Both the position numbers and the translations under genes were made by a program. From Phenylobacterium sp. (lineage in GTDB: Bacteria > Pseudomonadota > Alphaproteobacteria > Caulobacterales > Caulobacteraceae): 64,000 bases of DNA. Shown here one piece after another: positions 37,243 through 46,070 of the stretch (within the stretch, counting starts at the first letter, position 1; every line of letters begins with the position of its first letter). The notes under the pieces are model-generated. The model ran no database searches, was not told the DNA's origin, and saw only the letters and a list, made by a program, of their open reading frames with translations. The stretch spans positions 1-64,000 of the forward strand of contig NZ_JAUXVZ010000012.1 in assembly GCF_030680185.1 (NCBI RefSeq), read 5' to 3'.

Positions 37243-37940
37243 CAGCGGAGGTTCGCTTCGAAGAAGGCGGCGGTCCGCGCATTGGCGGCTTCGGCGGCCT
37301 GCGCGTTGTAGTGCTCGCCGCCCTTGCGGGCGAAGGCGTGGTCGCAGCCGGGATAGGTATGGATCTGGACCTGCGGGTGGTTCTTCAGGGCGCCGAGGAT
37401 CAGCTCCTGGGCGGCCTTGGGCACGAACTGGTCTTCCTCGGCGATGTGCATCATCAGCGGTTGGGCCAGGCGCTCGGCCTCGCCGGTGCGCTGCTCGATG
37501 CCCACGCCGTAATAGGCGACGCTGGCGTCGGCGTCGGTGCGGGTGGCGGTGGTGAAGGCCAGCAGGCCGCCCAGGCAATAGCCGACAGCGCCGACCTTGC
37601 CGGTGCAGTCCTCATGGCTGCGGATGGTGTCGATGACCACGCGGATGTCGCGCACCCCTTGGTCAGCGTCGAAAGCGTTCATCAACTCGAAGGCCTTCTT
37701 CCACTCGGCCTCGCTCTGGTCGGTGATGTCGACGCCGGGCTCGATGCGCCAGAACAGGTCCGGACAGATGGCCAGATAGCCCTGGGCGGCGTAGTCGTCG
37801 CAGATGTCGCGCATCACCTTGTTGACGCCGAAGATCTCCTGGAGGACCACAATGGCCGGCGCCGGGGTCTGGGCCGGCTTGGCCACATAGGCCGAGAAGG
37901 CGCCGTCGGGGGTTTTGATTTCGAGGGTCTGGCCGGCCAT
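37242..37940 (-). CDS. Dienelactone hydrolase family protein
   Basis: The 232-residue alpha/beta-hydrolase has the nucleophile cysteine in VGAVGYCLGGLLAF and the family histidine in YPGCDHAFARKGGEHYN, with the intervening aspartate in IAEEDQFVP. The N-terminal IVVLQEIFGVNKVMRDICDDYAAQGYLAICPDLF is also typical. Enzymes of this family open lactone rings in chloroaromatic degradation, but many members have other ester or thioester substrates. No degradation genes adjoin it except a quinone oxidoreductase, which hints at detoxification. Confidence 0.92.
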   Translation of the reverse strand: MAGQTLEIKTPDGAFSAYVAKPAQTPAPAIVVLQEIFGVNKVMRDICDDYAAQGYLAICPDLFWRIEPGVDITDQSEAEWKKAFELMNAFDADQGVRDIRVVIDTIRSHEDCTGKVGAVGYCLGGLLAFTTATRTDADASVAYYGVGIEQRTGEAERLAQPLMMHIAEEDQFVPKAAQELILGALKNHPQVQIHTYPGCDHAFARKGGEHYNAQAAEAANARTAAFFEANLR

Positions 37941-38111
37941 ATGCTGCTCCCGTGCGTTTGAAGTCATCGGGCGGCGCGAGGGCTCGCCTCGACCGCCAGG
38001 TTTCGCCGACCTAGGATGTGGTGTCGCTGGTCCCAGGGGCGAGCCCATACCTAACAAGCGATCACAACAATGTCGCCACCGCGCCCGGTTCCGGCGCTAT
38101 CGGAGGTTCCC

Positions 38112-38366
38112 ATGAAGATGACCGTCGAGATCGACTGCTCCCCCACTGAGGCCCGCGCCTTCCTTGGCCTGCCGGACGTCACCGAACTCAATGAGCGGCT
38201 GGTCAAGGAGATGCAGAACCGGCTGGAGCAGAACATGGCCATGGCCTCGCCCGACGAACTGGTGAAAGCCTGGACAGCCTTCGGCGCCGGCGCCCAGGAG
38301 CAGTTTCGCAAGTTGATGACCGCCGCGGCCGAGGGCGCCATGGGCGCCGGCGCCCGACCTAAATGA
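38112..38366 (+). CDS. DUF6489-like small protein
   Basis: The 84-residue protein [23 protein letters not shown]... is probably helical, with [20 protein letters not shown] and a C-terminal [15 protein letters not shown] associate it with the uncharacterised DUF6489 family of alphaproteobacteria. It resembles short phasin-like or polymer-associated proteins, but this is only a resemblance. Its stop overlaps the mnmE start (ATGA), so it is co-translated with mnmE. Confidence 0.78.
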   Translation: MKMTVEIDCSPTEARAFLGLPDVTELNERLVKEMQNRLEQNMAMASPDELVKAWTAFGAGAQEQFRKLMTAAAEGAMGAGARPK

Positions 38367-39664
38367 AAGACACCATCTATGCCGCAGCCACGGCCCCGGG
38401 GCGGGCGGCGGTCGCGGTCGTGCGGATCTCCGGGCCGCAGGCCGGGCCAACGCTCAAGAAGGTTGCCGGCCGACTGCCGGCTCCGCGGATGGCCAGCCTC
38501 CGCCGCCTGGCGGGGCAGGACGGCGGGATCCTCGATGAGGCCCTGGTGCTCTGGTTGCCGGGACCGGCCAGTTACACCGGCGAAGACAGCGCCGAACTGC
38601 ACCTGCATGGCGGCCCCGCCGTGGTCGAAGGCGTGCTGGACGCCCTGGCCGGGATGGGCCTTCGTTTAGCGGAGGCCGGCGAATTCACCCGACGGGCCTT
38701 CGAGCACGGCAAGCTCGACCTGGCCCAGGCGGAGGGCGTCGGCGACCTGATCGAGGCCGAAACCCAGGCCCAGCGGCGCCAGGCCCTGGACCAGCTGGGC
38801 GGCCGGCTGAGCGGCGCCCAGGCGCGCTGGCGGGAATCGCTGGTGGAGGCCCTGGCGGTGCTCGAGGCCGCGGTGGATTTCCCCGACGAGGAGGTTCCGG
38901 CCGATGTGGCCGCGCGCGCTGCGCCGGTGCTCCAAGCTCTCCTCAGCGAGCTGAAGGCGGCGACGGAGGCGGCCGAGCGCGGCGCGCGGGTGCGCGAGGG
39001 CTATCGCATCGCCCTGATGGGCCAGCCCAACGCCGGCAAGAGCACGCTGCTCAACGCGCTGGCCCGTCGCGAGGCGGCGATCGTCACGGCCACGGCCGGG
39101 ACCACCCGGGACATCATCGAGGTTCCCATGGTGCTGGCGGGCTACAAGGTGATCCTGGCCGATACGGCGGGCCTCCGGGAGACGGAGGACGAGATCGAGG
39201 CCGAGGGCGTACGCCGGGCGCGGACCTGGGGGCAGGGGGCCGACCTGCGGATCTGGCTGCTCGACGGCCGCGCCGATGACAGCGATCAGGTCCCGGCAGG
39301 CGCAGAACCCAACGATCTGATCCTGGCCACCAAACGGGACCTCGGAGAGCCGGTGACACGCCTGGGGACGCCCTTCACGGTGCGCAGCCCCAACGACTTG
39401 GCCTGGCTGGAGGCGGCCCTGGCGGAGCGGGTGGCTAGCGACCTCGGCGGGGCTGAACCGCCGGCGGCCACGCGGCTGCGGCATCGGGAGCTGCTGGCCG
39501 AGGCGACAGCCCGGCTCGAGCGGGCTCTGGCCGAAACCGACCATCCGGAGCTCGCCGCAGAGGACGTCAGGCTCGCCTCCCGGGCCCTGGATCGCATCAC
39601 CGGGCGCATTGGCGCCGAGGATGTCCTGGACCGGGTGTTCTCCAGCTTTTGTATCGGAAAATGA
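38363..39664 (+). CDS. mnmE: tRNA modification GTPase MnmE
   Basis: MnmE and MnmG together modify the wobble uridine of certain tRNAs (cmnm5U). The 433-residue protein has the N-terminal [22 protein letters not shown], a folate-binding dimerisation domain with [14 protein letters not shown], the G domain with G1 GQPNAGKST, the TTRD switch and DTAGLRE, and the invariant C-terminal CIGK. The stop codon touches a parS-like site. It heads the mnmE-mnmG-rsmG-parA-parB group conserved near origins. Confidence 0.97.
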   Translation: MKDTIYAAATAPGRAAVAVVRISGPQAGPTLKKVAGRLPAPRMASLRRLAGQDGGILDEALVLWLPGPASYTGEDSAELHLHGGPAVVEGVLDALAGMGLRLAEAGEFTRRAFEHGKLDLAQAEGVGDLIEAETQAQRRQALDQLGGRLSGAQARWRESLVEALAVLEAAVDFPDEEVPADVAARAAPVLQALLSELKAATEAAERGARVREGYRIALMGQPNAGKSTLLNALARREAAIVTATAGTTRDIIEVPMVLAGYKVILADTAGLRETEDEIEAEGVRRARTWGQGADLRIWLLDGRADDSDQVPAGAEPNDLILATKRDLGEPVTRLGTPFTVRSPNDLAWLEAALAERVASDLGGAEPPAATRLRHRELLAEATARLERALAETDHPELAAEDVRLASRALDRITGRIGAEDVLDRVFSSFCIGK

Positions 39665-39680
39665 TGTTTCACGTGAAACG
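39665..39680. other. parS: parS-like site 2 (one base off)
   Basis: TGTTTCACGTGAAACG differs from the perfect parS palindrome only in its last base. It begins right after the mnmE stop codon. Confidence 0.85.
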
Positions 39681-39701
39681 GTCATGCCGTTACGCGCACG
39701 G

Positions 39702-39717
39702 TGTTTCACGTGAAACA
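39702..39717. other. parS: parS site 3 (perfect)
   Basis: TGTTTCACGTGAAACA is a perfect parS, spaced 37 bases from the preceding site, between mnmE and mnmG. The closely spaced pair probably nucleates ParB. Confidence 0.95.
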
Positions 39718-39851
39718 GCCGATATCCTGCCGGCCCCACCCCGTCAAACCGGAGGTGTGACCGCGGCGCCCGTCGACCTGGAGCCCCGCGTCGCCTATAT
39801 ATGAGGGCCGCCCTGCGCTCGCAGCGGCGACCGGAATTCCAAGGTCACGGC

Positions 39852-41750
39852 GTGAACACCCAGTCCATCCTGCAACCCAAAGACGCCTCAGCTGACGCCC
39901 GCGCATGGGACGTCATCGTCATCGGTGGCGGCCATGCCGGGTGCGAGGCCGCGAGCGCGGCGGCGCGGGTCGGCGCCCGCACCCTGCTGTTGACCCACAA
40001 GCTTGAGACCATCGGCGAGATGTCCTGCAACCCGGCCATTGGCGGCCTGGGCAAGGGGCATCTGGTGCGCGAGATCGACGCCCTGGACGGCGTCATGGCG
40101 CGGATGGGCGACAAGGCCGGCATCCAGTACCGCCTTCTGAACCGCTCCAAGGGCGCCGCCGTCCGCGGCCCGCGTTCGCAGATCGACCGCAAGCTCTATC
40201 GGCAAGCGATGCAGGCTGAGCTGGCCACGACCGCCAACCTGACCCTCATGGCCGAGGCGGTGGAGGACCTGATCGTCCAGGATGGTCGCGTGGTCGGCGT
40301 GATCGGCGCCAGCGGCGTGAGCTTCCACGCCGGGCGCGTGGTGCTGACCACGGGCACCTTCCTCAAGGGCCTGATCCATCTGGGCGACCGCCGCATTCCG
40401 GCCGGCCGCGCTGGCGAGGCGCCCGCGATCGGTCTGGCCGACCGGCTCTATGACAGCGGCCTGGCCATGGGGCGCCTAAAGACCGGCACGCCAGCGCGTC
40501 TGGACGGCTCGACCATCGCCTGGGACCGGCTGGAGATGCAGGCGGCCGATGATCCGCCGACGCCCTTCTCCTTCCTGACGCGGGCGATCACCACGCCGCA
40601 GATCGCCTGCGGCATCACCCACACGACCGAGGCGACGCACAGGATCATCGCTGAGCGGCTATCGGAATCGGCGGTCTATGGGGGTCGGATCAGTGGCCGG
40701 GGGCCGCGTTATTGTCCCTCCATCGAGGACAAGGTGGTCCGCTTCGCCGACAAGACCAGTCACCAGATCTTCCTGGAGCCGGAAGGCCTGGACGACGACA
40801 CCGTCTATCCCAACGGCATCTCGACCTCGGTCTCCGAAGAGACCCAGGACCTGTTCCTGCGCACGATCCCTGGCCTCGAAGAGGTGCTGGTGCGCCGGTA
40901 TGGCTACGCCATCGAGTATGACTATGTGGACCCCCGGGAGCTTTATCCGACGCTGGAGGTCAAGCGCCTGCCGGGCCTCTATCTGGCCGGCCAGATCAAT
41001 GGCACCACAGGCTATGAGGAGGCCGGCGCGCAGGGGCTGGTGGCCGGGATGAATGCGGCGAGGGCGGCAGGCGGCGGCGAGCCGCACATCTTCGCCCGGG
41101 ACGAAGCCTATATCGGCGTGCTGATCGACGACCTGGTCACCCGCGGTGTGACCGAGCCCTACCGCATGTTCACCAGCCGGGCGGAGTTCCGCCTGATCCT
41201 GCGGGCCGACAACGCCGACCAGCGACTGACCGCCCAGGGCGTGGCGCTGGGCGTGGTGGGGTCCGAGCGGGCCACCGCCTTCGGGGCCAAGGCCGAGGCT
41301 CTGCGCGAGGCGCGGGAGACCGCCGCCCGCCTGACCCTGTCGCCGGCCAAGGCGGCCCAGGCTGGCCTGCCGGTCAAGGCCGACGGGGTGGTGCGCAATG
41401 TGGTCGAGCTGCTGGCCTATCCGACCATCGCCTTCGAAGACCTCGCCACGATCTGGCCCGAGCTGAACGCCTGGGCGCCGGAGGTCCGCGAGCAGGTGGA
41501 GATCGACGCCGCCTATGCCGGCTACCTTGACCGACAGCAGGCCGACGTCGCCGCCTTCCGCCGCGACGAGGATCTGCGCCTGCCGCCCGAGCTGGACTAT
41601 GGGGTGGTGGGCGGCCTCTCCAATGAGGTGCGCGAAAAGCTCGCCGCCATCCGACCGCTGACGCTCGGCCAGGCCGCCCGCATCGAAGGCGTGACGCCCG
41701 GCGCGCTCACCGCCCTGCTGGCCCACGTCCGGCGCAAGGTGGCGGCATGA
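39852..41750 (+). CDS. mnmG: tRNA modification enzyme MnmG
   Basis: MnmG is the FAD- and folate-dependent partner of MnmE. The 632-residue protein has the FAD-binding [23 protein letters not shown], then [25 protein letters not shown], the cysteine-bearing [17 protein letters not shown], and [18 protein letters not shown] chose the GTG at 39852 (AAGG upstream) because this gives the usual family length; an ATG at 39801 would add 17 residues. Its end overlaps rsmG. Confidence 0.96.
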   Translation: MNTQSILQPKDASADARAWDVIVIGGGHAGCEAASAAARVGARTLLLTHKLETIGEMSCNPAIGGLGKGHLVREIDALDGVMARMGDKAGIQYRLLNRSKGAAVRGPRSQIDRKLYRQAMQAELATTANLTLMAEAVEDLIVQDGRVVGVIGASGVSFHAGRVVLTTGTFLKGLIHLGDRRIPAGRAGEAPAIGLADRLYDSGLAMGRLKTGTPARLDGSTIAWDRLEMQAADDPPTPFSFLTRAITTPQIACGITHTTEATHRIIAERLSESAVYGGRISGRGPRYCPSIEDKVVRFADKTSHQIFLEPEGLDDDTVYPNGISTSVSEETQDLFLRTIPGLEEVLVRRYGYAIEYDYVDPRELYPTLEVKRLPGLYLAGQINGTTGYEEAGAQGLVAGMNAARAAGGGEPHIFARDEAYIGVLIDDLVTRGVTEPYRMFTSRAEFRLILRADNADQRLTAQGVALGVVGSERATAFGAKAEALREARETAARLTLSPAKAAQAGLPVKADGVVRNVVELLAYPTIAFEDLATIWPELNAWAPEVREQVEIDAAYAGYLDRQQADVAAFRRDEDLRLPPELDYGVVGGLSNEVREKLAAIRPLTLGQAARIEGVTPGALTALLAHVRRKVAA

Positions 41751-42460
41751 GCTCGACGCCATCGGCCCTTGAGCCCCCTGAAATCGCCGAAAACGGCCCT
41801 GAAAAAATCGCCTCTGTGGCGCACAGCGCCGCACCCCACATCGACGAGGCTGAATTTGTGCGGCTGAGCGGGGCCTCGGAGGCTCAGATTTCGGCCCTTC
41901 GGACCTATCGAGACCTGCTAACTGACTGGAATCAAAGGATGAATCTGGTCGGCCCCGCGACCTTGCCCGACTTCTGGGGAAGGCATGCCTGGGACTCCGC
42001 TCAGCTCATTTTGTTGGCGCCCGAGGCCCGCACCTGGGCGGATCTGGGCGCCGGCGCCGGCCTGCCCGGAATCGTCCTGGCCATTCTCGGCCAGGGGCGC
42101 GAAGGCTTCCACGTTCACCTGGTGGAGAGCATGGCCAAGCGTTGCCGCTTCCTGGAGGAGGTGGTCGGCGCCCTGGACCTGCCGGCGACGATTCATAACG
42201 ACCGTGCGGAAAACCTGTCGCGGGATGTGGATATCGTGACGGCCCGGGCTTGCGCCCCCATGACGCGCCTGCTGGGCTATGCCAAGCCTTGGCTGGACGG
42301 GAACAACACCGCCCTCTTCCTCAAGGGCCAGGACGTGGCCTCCGAGATCGAGGAGGCGCGGTCGGCCTGGCGGTTCGAGGCGGAGCTTCTGCCCAGCGCC
42401 AGCGATCCCCGCGGCCGTATCGTTCGCCTGAGGAACAAGATCCATGCCCGCCGAAGCTGA
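41747..42460 (+). CDS. rsmG: 16S rRNA (guanine527-N7)-methyltransferase
   Basis: RsmG methylates G527 of 16S rRNA; loss gives mild streptomycin resistance. The 237-residue protein has an N-terminal extension, the helical [30 protein letters not shown] and the SAM-binding motif [33 protein letters not shown] and [17 protein letters not shown] follow. It overlaps mnmG by four bases and parA by 17. Confidence 0.96.
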   Translation: MSSTPSALEPPEIAENGPEKIASVAHSAAPHIDEAEFVRLSGASEAQISALRTYRDLLTDWNQRMNLVGPATLPDFWGRHAWDSAQLILLAPEARTWADLGAGAGLPGIVLAILGQGREGFHVHLVESMAKRCRFLEEVVGALDLPATIHNDRAENLSRDVDIVTARACAPMTRLLGYAKPWLDGNNTALFLKGQDVASEIEEARSAWRFEAELLPSASDPRGRIVRLRNKIHARRS

Positions 42461-43295
42461 GCTCCAGGACGCCAAGCCCGCCGCCGGCGCGGCTGGGACA
42501 TCCCGCGCCCGCGTCCTGGTGATCGCCAACCAGAAGGGCGGGGTGGGCAAGACCACCACGGCCATCAACCTCGGCACGGCGCTGGCCGCCGTCGGCGAGA
42601 AGGTGCTGCTGATCGACTCCGATCCTCAGGGCAACGCTTCGACCGGGCTCGGTGTCGGCCGGGCCAAGCGCAAGACCACCCTCTATGACGTGCTGATGGG
42701 GGAGAAGCCGGCCGTGGAGGCCGTGGTCCCCACCGACCTGCCGGGGCTCTACATCATTCCGGCCGATCCGGACCTGTCCGGCGTCGAGCTGGAGATCGGC
42801 TCGCAGAGCCGACGCTCCTTCAAGCTGCGGGACGCCTTGGAGCAGATCCGCCGGGACGGCGACTTCACCTATGTCCTGATCGACTGCCCGCCGTCGCTGA
42901 ACCTGCTGACGGTCAACGCCATGACGGCGGCCGACGCCGTCCTGGTGCCCCTGCAGTGCGAGTTCTTCGCGCTCGAAGGCCTGACCCAGCTGATGCGCAC
43001 CGTCGAGCTGGTGCGGGGGAGCCTCAATCCGGCCCTGGAGATCCAGGGCGTGGTCCTGACCATGTACGATCGCCGCAACAGCCTGTCCGAACAGGTGGCC
43101 AGCGACGTGCGCGAGCACTTCGGCAAGAAGGTCTACGACACCGTCATCCCGCGCAATGTGCGGGTGTCGGAGGCGCCGTCCTTTGGCAAGCCGGTGCTGG
43201 TCTATGATCTGAAATGCGCCGGCAGCCAGGCCTATCTGAAGCTGGCCCGCGAAGTCGTGGTCCGCGAGCGCCAGCGGCGCGCCAAGGCCGCTTAA
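42444..43295 (+). CDS. parA: Chromosome partitioning ATPase ParA
   Basis: ParA is the ATPase that moves ParB-parS complexes toward the cell pole. The 283-residue protein has the deviant Walker A VIANQKGGVGKTTTAINLGTAL, the A-prime LIDSDPQGNASTGLG, and Walker B YVLIDCPPSLNLLTVNAM. VLTMYDRRNSLSEQV and VIPRNVRVSEAPSFGKPV follow. Together with parB and the parS sites here it forms a complete segregation system. Confidence 0.97.
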   Translation: MPAEAELQDAKPAAGAAGTSRARVLVIANQKGGVGKTTTAINLGTALAAVGEKVLLIDSDPQGNASTGLGVGRAKRKTTLYDVLMGEKPAVEAVVPTDLPGLYIIPADPDLSGVELEIGSQSRRSFKLRDALEQIRRDGDFTYVLIDCPPSLNLLTVNAMTAADAVLVPLQCEFFALEGLTQLMRTVELVRGSLNPALEIQGVVLTMYDRRNSLSEQVASDVREHFGKKVYDTVIPRNVRVSEAPSFGKPVLVYDLKCAGSQAYLKLAREVVVRERQRRAKAA

Positions 43296-43313
43296 GAGTT
43301 TAGGAATGTGAGC

Positions 43314-44228
43314 ATGGCGGAAAACCGCAGGGGCCTGGGCCGGGGCTTGTCGGCCCTGTTGGGCGAGGCCGAAGACGAAAACGCCGACGGCGCGGCCGCC
43401 GCCGCCACCGCCCCTGAGGACGGGACGGCGCCGGCCCTGTCGCCCATGCGCGACCTGCCCATCGATCTGCTGGATCCCAACGCCTCGCAGCCGCGCTCGA
43501 TCTTCCGCGACGAGGACATGGAGGAGCTGACCAACTCCATTCGCGAGCGCGGGGTGCTGCAACCGATCCTTGTGCGGCCCATGCCCAATGGCCGGTTCGA
43601 GATCGTCGCCGGCGAGCGGCGCTGGCGGGCGAGCCAGCGGGTCGGCCTGCACACCGTGCCGGCGGTGGTCCGCGAGCTGGACGACCTGAAGGTGATGGAA
43701 ATCGCCATCGTCGAGAACGTCCAGCGGGCCGACCTGACCGCCATCGAAGAGGCCCGCGGCTATGAGGTGCTGATCGCCCGGTTCGGCCGCACCCAGGAGA
43801 TGGTCGCCGAGGTGGTGGGCAAGAGCCGCAGCCATGTGGCCAACATGCTGCGCCTGCTGACCCTGCCGGGCTCGGTCCAGAACCTGGTGGTGGAGGGCAA
43901 GCTTTCGGCCGGCCACGCCCGGGCCCTGATCACCTCCGATAACGCCGAGGCCCTGGCCCACCAGGTGATCGCGCGCGGCCTGTCGGTGCGAGACACCGAG
44001 GCCCTGGCGCGCAAGGGCGCCGAACCCGCGGCCCGCGGCGGTGGCGGCGCACGCAGCGGCGGCGGCGACAAGGACACCGACACCCTGGCCCTGGAGAACG
44101 ACCTGGCCGAGGTGCTGGGCCTCTCGGTCCAGATCGCCGACCGTGGCGGCGCGGGCGAGCTGAAGATCAGCTACAAGACGTTGGAGCAGCTGGACGACCT
44201 CTGCCGCAGGCTGTCCCGCACGGGGTGA
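43314..44228 (+). CDS. parB: Chromosome partitioning protein ParB
   Basis: ParB is a CTP-dependent clamp that loads at parS and spreads. The 304-residue protein begins RRGLGRGLSALLGE, the N-terminal motif that contacts ParA. It has GERRWRAS (CTP-binding region), ENVQRADLTAIEEARGYE, the helix-turn-helix EVVGKSRSHVANMLRLLTLP, and a C-terminal dimerisation domain. I chose the ATG at 43314; a GTG two codons upstream is too close to the ribosome site. Targets at 36027, 39665 and 39702 lie on the same arm. Confidence 0.97.
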   Translation: MAENRRGLGRGLSALLGEAEDENADGAAAAATAPEDGTAPALSPMRDLPIDLLDPNASQPRSIFRDEDMEELTNSIRERGVLQPILVRPMPNGRFEIVAGERRWRASQRVGLHTVPAVVRELDDLKVMEIAIVENVQRADLTAIEEARGYEVLIARFGRTQEMVAEVVGKSRSHVANMLRLLTLPGSVQNLVVEGKLSAGHARALITSDNAEALAHQVIARGLSVRDTEALARKGAEPAARGGGGARSGGGDKDTDTLALENDLAEVLGLSVQIADRGGAGELKISYKTLEQLDDLCRRLSRTG

Positions 44229-44250
44229 TCTGGCGTGGCTCGGGCCGCAA

Positions 44251-44336
44251 GAAGATCAACCACGAAGGACACAAAGACCACGAAGGCGCGCGGCGTCTTG
44301 GTGATCTTTGTGCGCTTTGTGGTTCTTCTCTTTCTA
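44251..44336. repeat. Inverted repeat, short family A variant
   Basis: Arms with aaccacgaaggacacaaagacc (44257-44278, quoted in part) and ctttgtgcgctttgtggttc form a hairpin. It lacks the longer core and tail of the full-length copies and matches the variant at 4317-4400 best. It follows the parB stop and could end its transcript. Confidence 0.7.
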
Positions 44337-44384
44337 CGCTTGGCGCGCACGACGCGGCGGTCTCGAAACCCTCAACCCAACGCC

Positions 44385-44469
44385 GTCACCCTGGGCCCTG
44401 TGCCCAGGGTCCCTCGTGACGCTTGCGCCCGCCCTCGACAGGGACCCTCGGGACGAGCCCGAGGGTGAC
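44385..44469. repeat. 85-bp repeat element, family B copy 2
   Basis: This copy starts gtcaccctgggccctgtg and ends gacgagcccgagggtgac, the same length as the copy at 18070-18154 and nearly identical throughout. Confidence 0.85.
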
Positions 44470-44498
44470 GCGTGTGGGGGAAGGGCGCGAAGGTGGGC

Positions 44499-45551
44499 CT
44501 ACAACCCCATCCGCCTCGCGCGGGCGGCGATGGCCAGGGCCAGGCGTTCGGCGATGAGGCGGTCGGGGCTGCCGGTGGTCTTGCAGGCGCGGTCGGCGGC
44601 CAGAACCTCCGGTTGGACCGCGTCCAGGGTCTCCAGGCTCCAGGCGCGGGCCTGACGCAGGAATTCCCGCTCATTCTTCCAGAATATGCCAGAGGCCTTG
44701 GCGGCTTCAGGGAGGCCGGCGCCGCTTTTCACCAGGGTCAGGGTGCGGCGCAGGCGAGCCAGGTGCTGGCTGATGGCGCGGACGGCGGCTGGCCCGCTTT
44801 CGCCCTCGGCGGCGGCCCGGCGCAGGCCGCTCTGGGCCTCGGCGATGCGGCCGCCAAAGGCGTCCGACGCCGCATCGGCCAGGGAGGCCTCGGGCTCTAC
44901 GCCTAAGAAGTCGTCCAGGTCCTTGGGCGTGGCGGTGACGCCGCTGCGAGGGCCGAGATAGAGGATGAGCCGCTCAATCTCCTGGCGGGCCACGCCGCGA
45001 TCCTTGGGCAGGCGGCCGACAAACAGGGTGAGCGCCTCGGTGTTCAGCCCCACGCCCTCGGCGTTCAGGGCCTCGCGGACCAGGCGGGCCATGTCGCCGG
45101 GCTCGTCCTCGTAACAGGGGATGACGGCGCAGGCCGGGGCCTTCTCGGCGATCTTGCGCAGGGTGGAGTCGCGGCCGAGCGCCCCGGCCTCGATCAGGAA
45201 GAAGGCCTCGGGATTGAAGGCCCCGTCCAGGTGGCCCTTCATGGCCTCAGCGGCCATCTTGTCGAGGCTGGCCTTTTCGCTGGAGAGCTTCAGCCGCACC
45301 AGGCGCCGACCGCCCATCAGGGACTGGGAGGCCAGCTCGTTGTCCAGCCGCCCGGCGTCGCCGTCGATATCCCCGTCGGTGAGCAGGGCGACGTCGAAGG
45401 GATCATCGGGATTGGGGACGACCTTGCCGGCCAGCTGGGTGGCCCGCTCGCGGACCACGCCGATGTCGCGGCCATAGATCACCGCCCCGCGCATGGCGGC
45501 GTCGGGCTTGGCCAGGAAGCGTTCGACGTCTGGCCGGCGGCTGAGGATCAT
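44499..45551 (-). CDS. holA: DNA polymerase III subunit delta
   Basis: HolA is the delta subunit that opens the sliding clamp in the clamp loader. The 350-residue protein has GAVIYGRDIGVVRERATQLA, GGRRLVRLKLSSEKAS, FFLIEAGALGRDSTLRKIAEKAPACAVIPCYEDEPGDMARLVREAL, and the QEIERLILYLG helix of the AAA+ lid. The C-terminal collar domain ends near LAIAARARRMGL. It follows lptE with a 12-base gap in the leuS-lptE-holA unit, an order kept in many alphaproteobacteria. Confidence 0.95.
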   Translation of the reverse strand: MILSRRPDVERFLAKPDAAMRGAVIYGRDIGVVRERATQLAGKVVPNPDDPFDVALLTDGDIDGDAGRLDNELASQSLMGGRRLVRLKLSSEKASLDKMAAEAMKGHLDGAFNPEAFFLIEAGALGRDSTLRKIAEKAPACAVIPCYEDEPGDMARLVREALNAEGVGLNTEALTLFVGRLPKDRGVARQEIERLILYLGPRSGVTATPKDLDDFLGVEPEASLADAASDAFGGRIAEAQSGLRRAAAEGESGPAAVRAISQHLARLRRTLTLVKSGAGLPEAAKASGIFWKNEREFLRQARAWSLETLDAVQPEVLAADRACKTTGSPDRLIAERLALAIAARARRMGL

Positions 45552-45563
45552 GCCGGCCGGCCC

Positions 45564-46067
45564 TTAGGATCCGGCCTGTTCAGCAAACCAGGCGGCGAGC
45601 TCCAGCTGGATGCGCCGGGCGGCCTCGGTGGCGGCCCGCTCCTGGGCGTCCTGCTGGGCGGTGATCGAGGCATAGGGCTGGTCGGCGGAATCGTAGGTCA
45701 GCTCGACCCGGACGCTGCCGGTCTTGGCCGGTTCGCCCGTGGCGCCCGCCCGCAGGGTATAGGCTGCGGTCAGGACGTATTCGTAGCGGGTGGCCACATT
45801 GTCCACCCGAAGGCCGCGGGGGAACCGCTGCTCGGCGAGATCCAGATCGAGGCGCCAGGCCGAGGCGCCGGGGCGGGCGGCCAGGGCGTCGTTCAGGGCC
45901 GCGGTGACCAGATAGCCGGCCCGGCCGCGGGGGCTGGCCACATCGATGTCCGACAGGCCCAGGGCGACGCCCGGATCGGCATAGAGGGGCCGGAAGCCGC
46001 AGGCCGACAGGGCGAGCGTCGCGAGGCTGAGCGCCAGGACGCCGGTGAGGCGGAGGGGTCTGGTCAT
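45564..46067 (-). CDS. lptE: LPS assembly lipoprotein LptE
   Basis: LptE plugs the LptD barrel that inserts lipopolysaccharide in the outer membrane. The 167-residue protein has a lipoprotein signal (ALSLATLALSACGFRPLY, where CGFRPLY is typical of LptE), then RGAGYLVTAALNDAL-like and AYTLRAGATGEP segments, and a C-terminal helix RRIQLELAAWFAEQ. I chose the ATG at 46067; a GTG directly before it is possible. It lies three bases after the leuS stop. Confidence 0.9.
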   Translation of the reverse strand: MTRPLRLTGVLALSLATLALSACGFRPLYADPGVALGLSDIDVASPRGRAGYLVTAALNDALAARPGASAWRLDLDLAEQRFPRGLRVDNVATRYEYVLTAAYTLRAGATGEPAKTGSVRVELTYDSADQPYASITAQQDAQERAATEAARRIQLELAAWFAEQAGS

Positions 46068-46070
46068 CAC

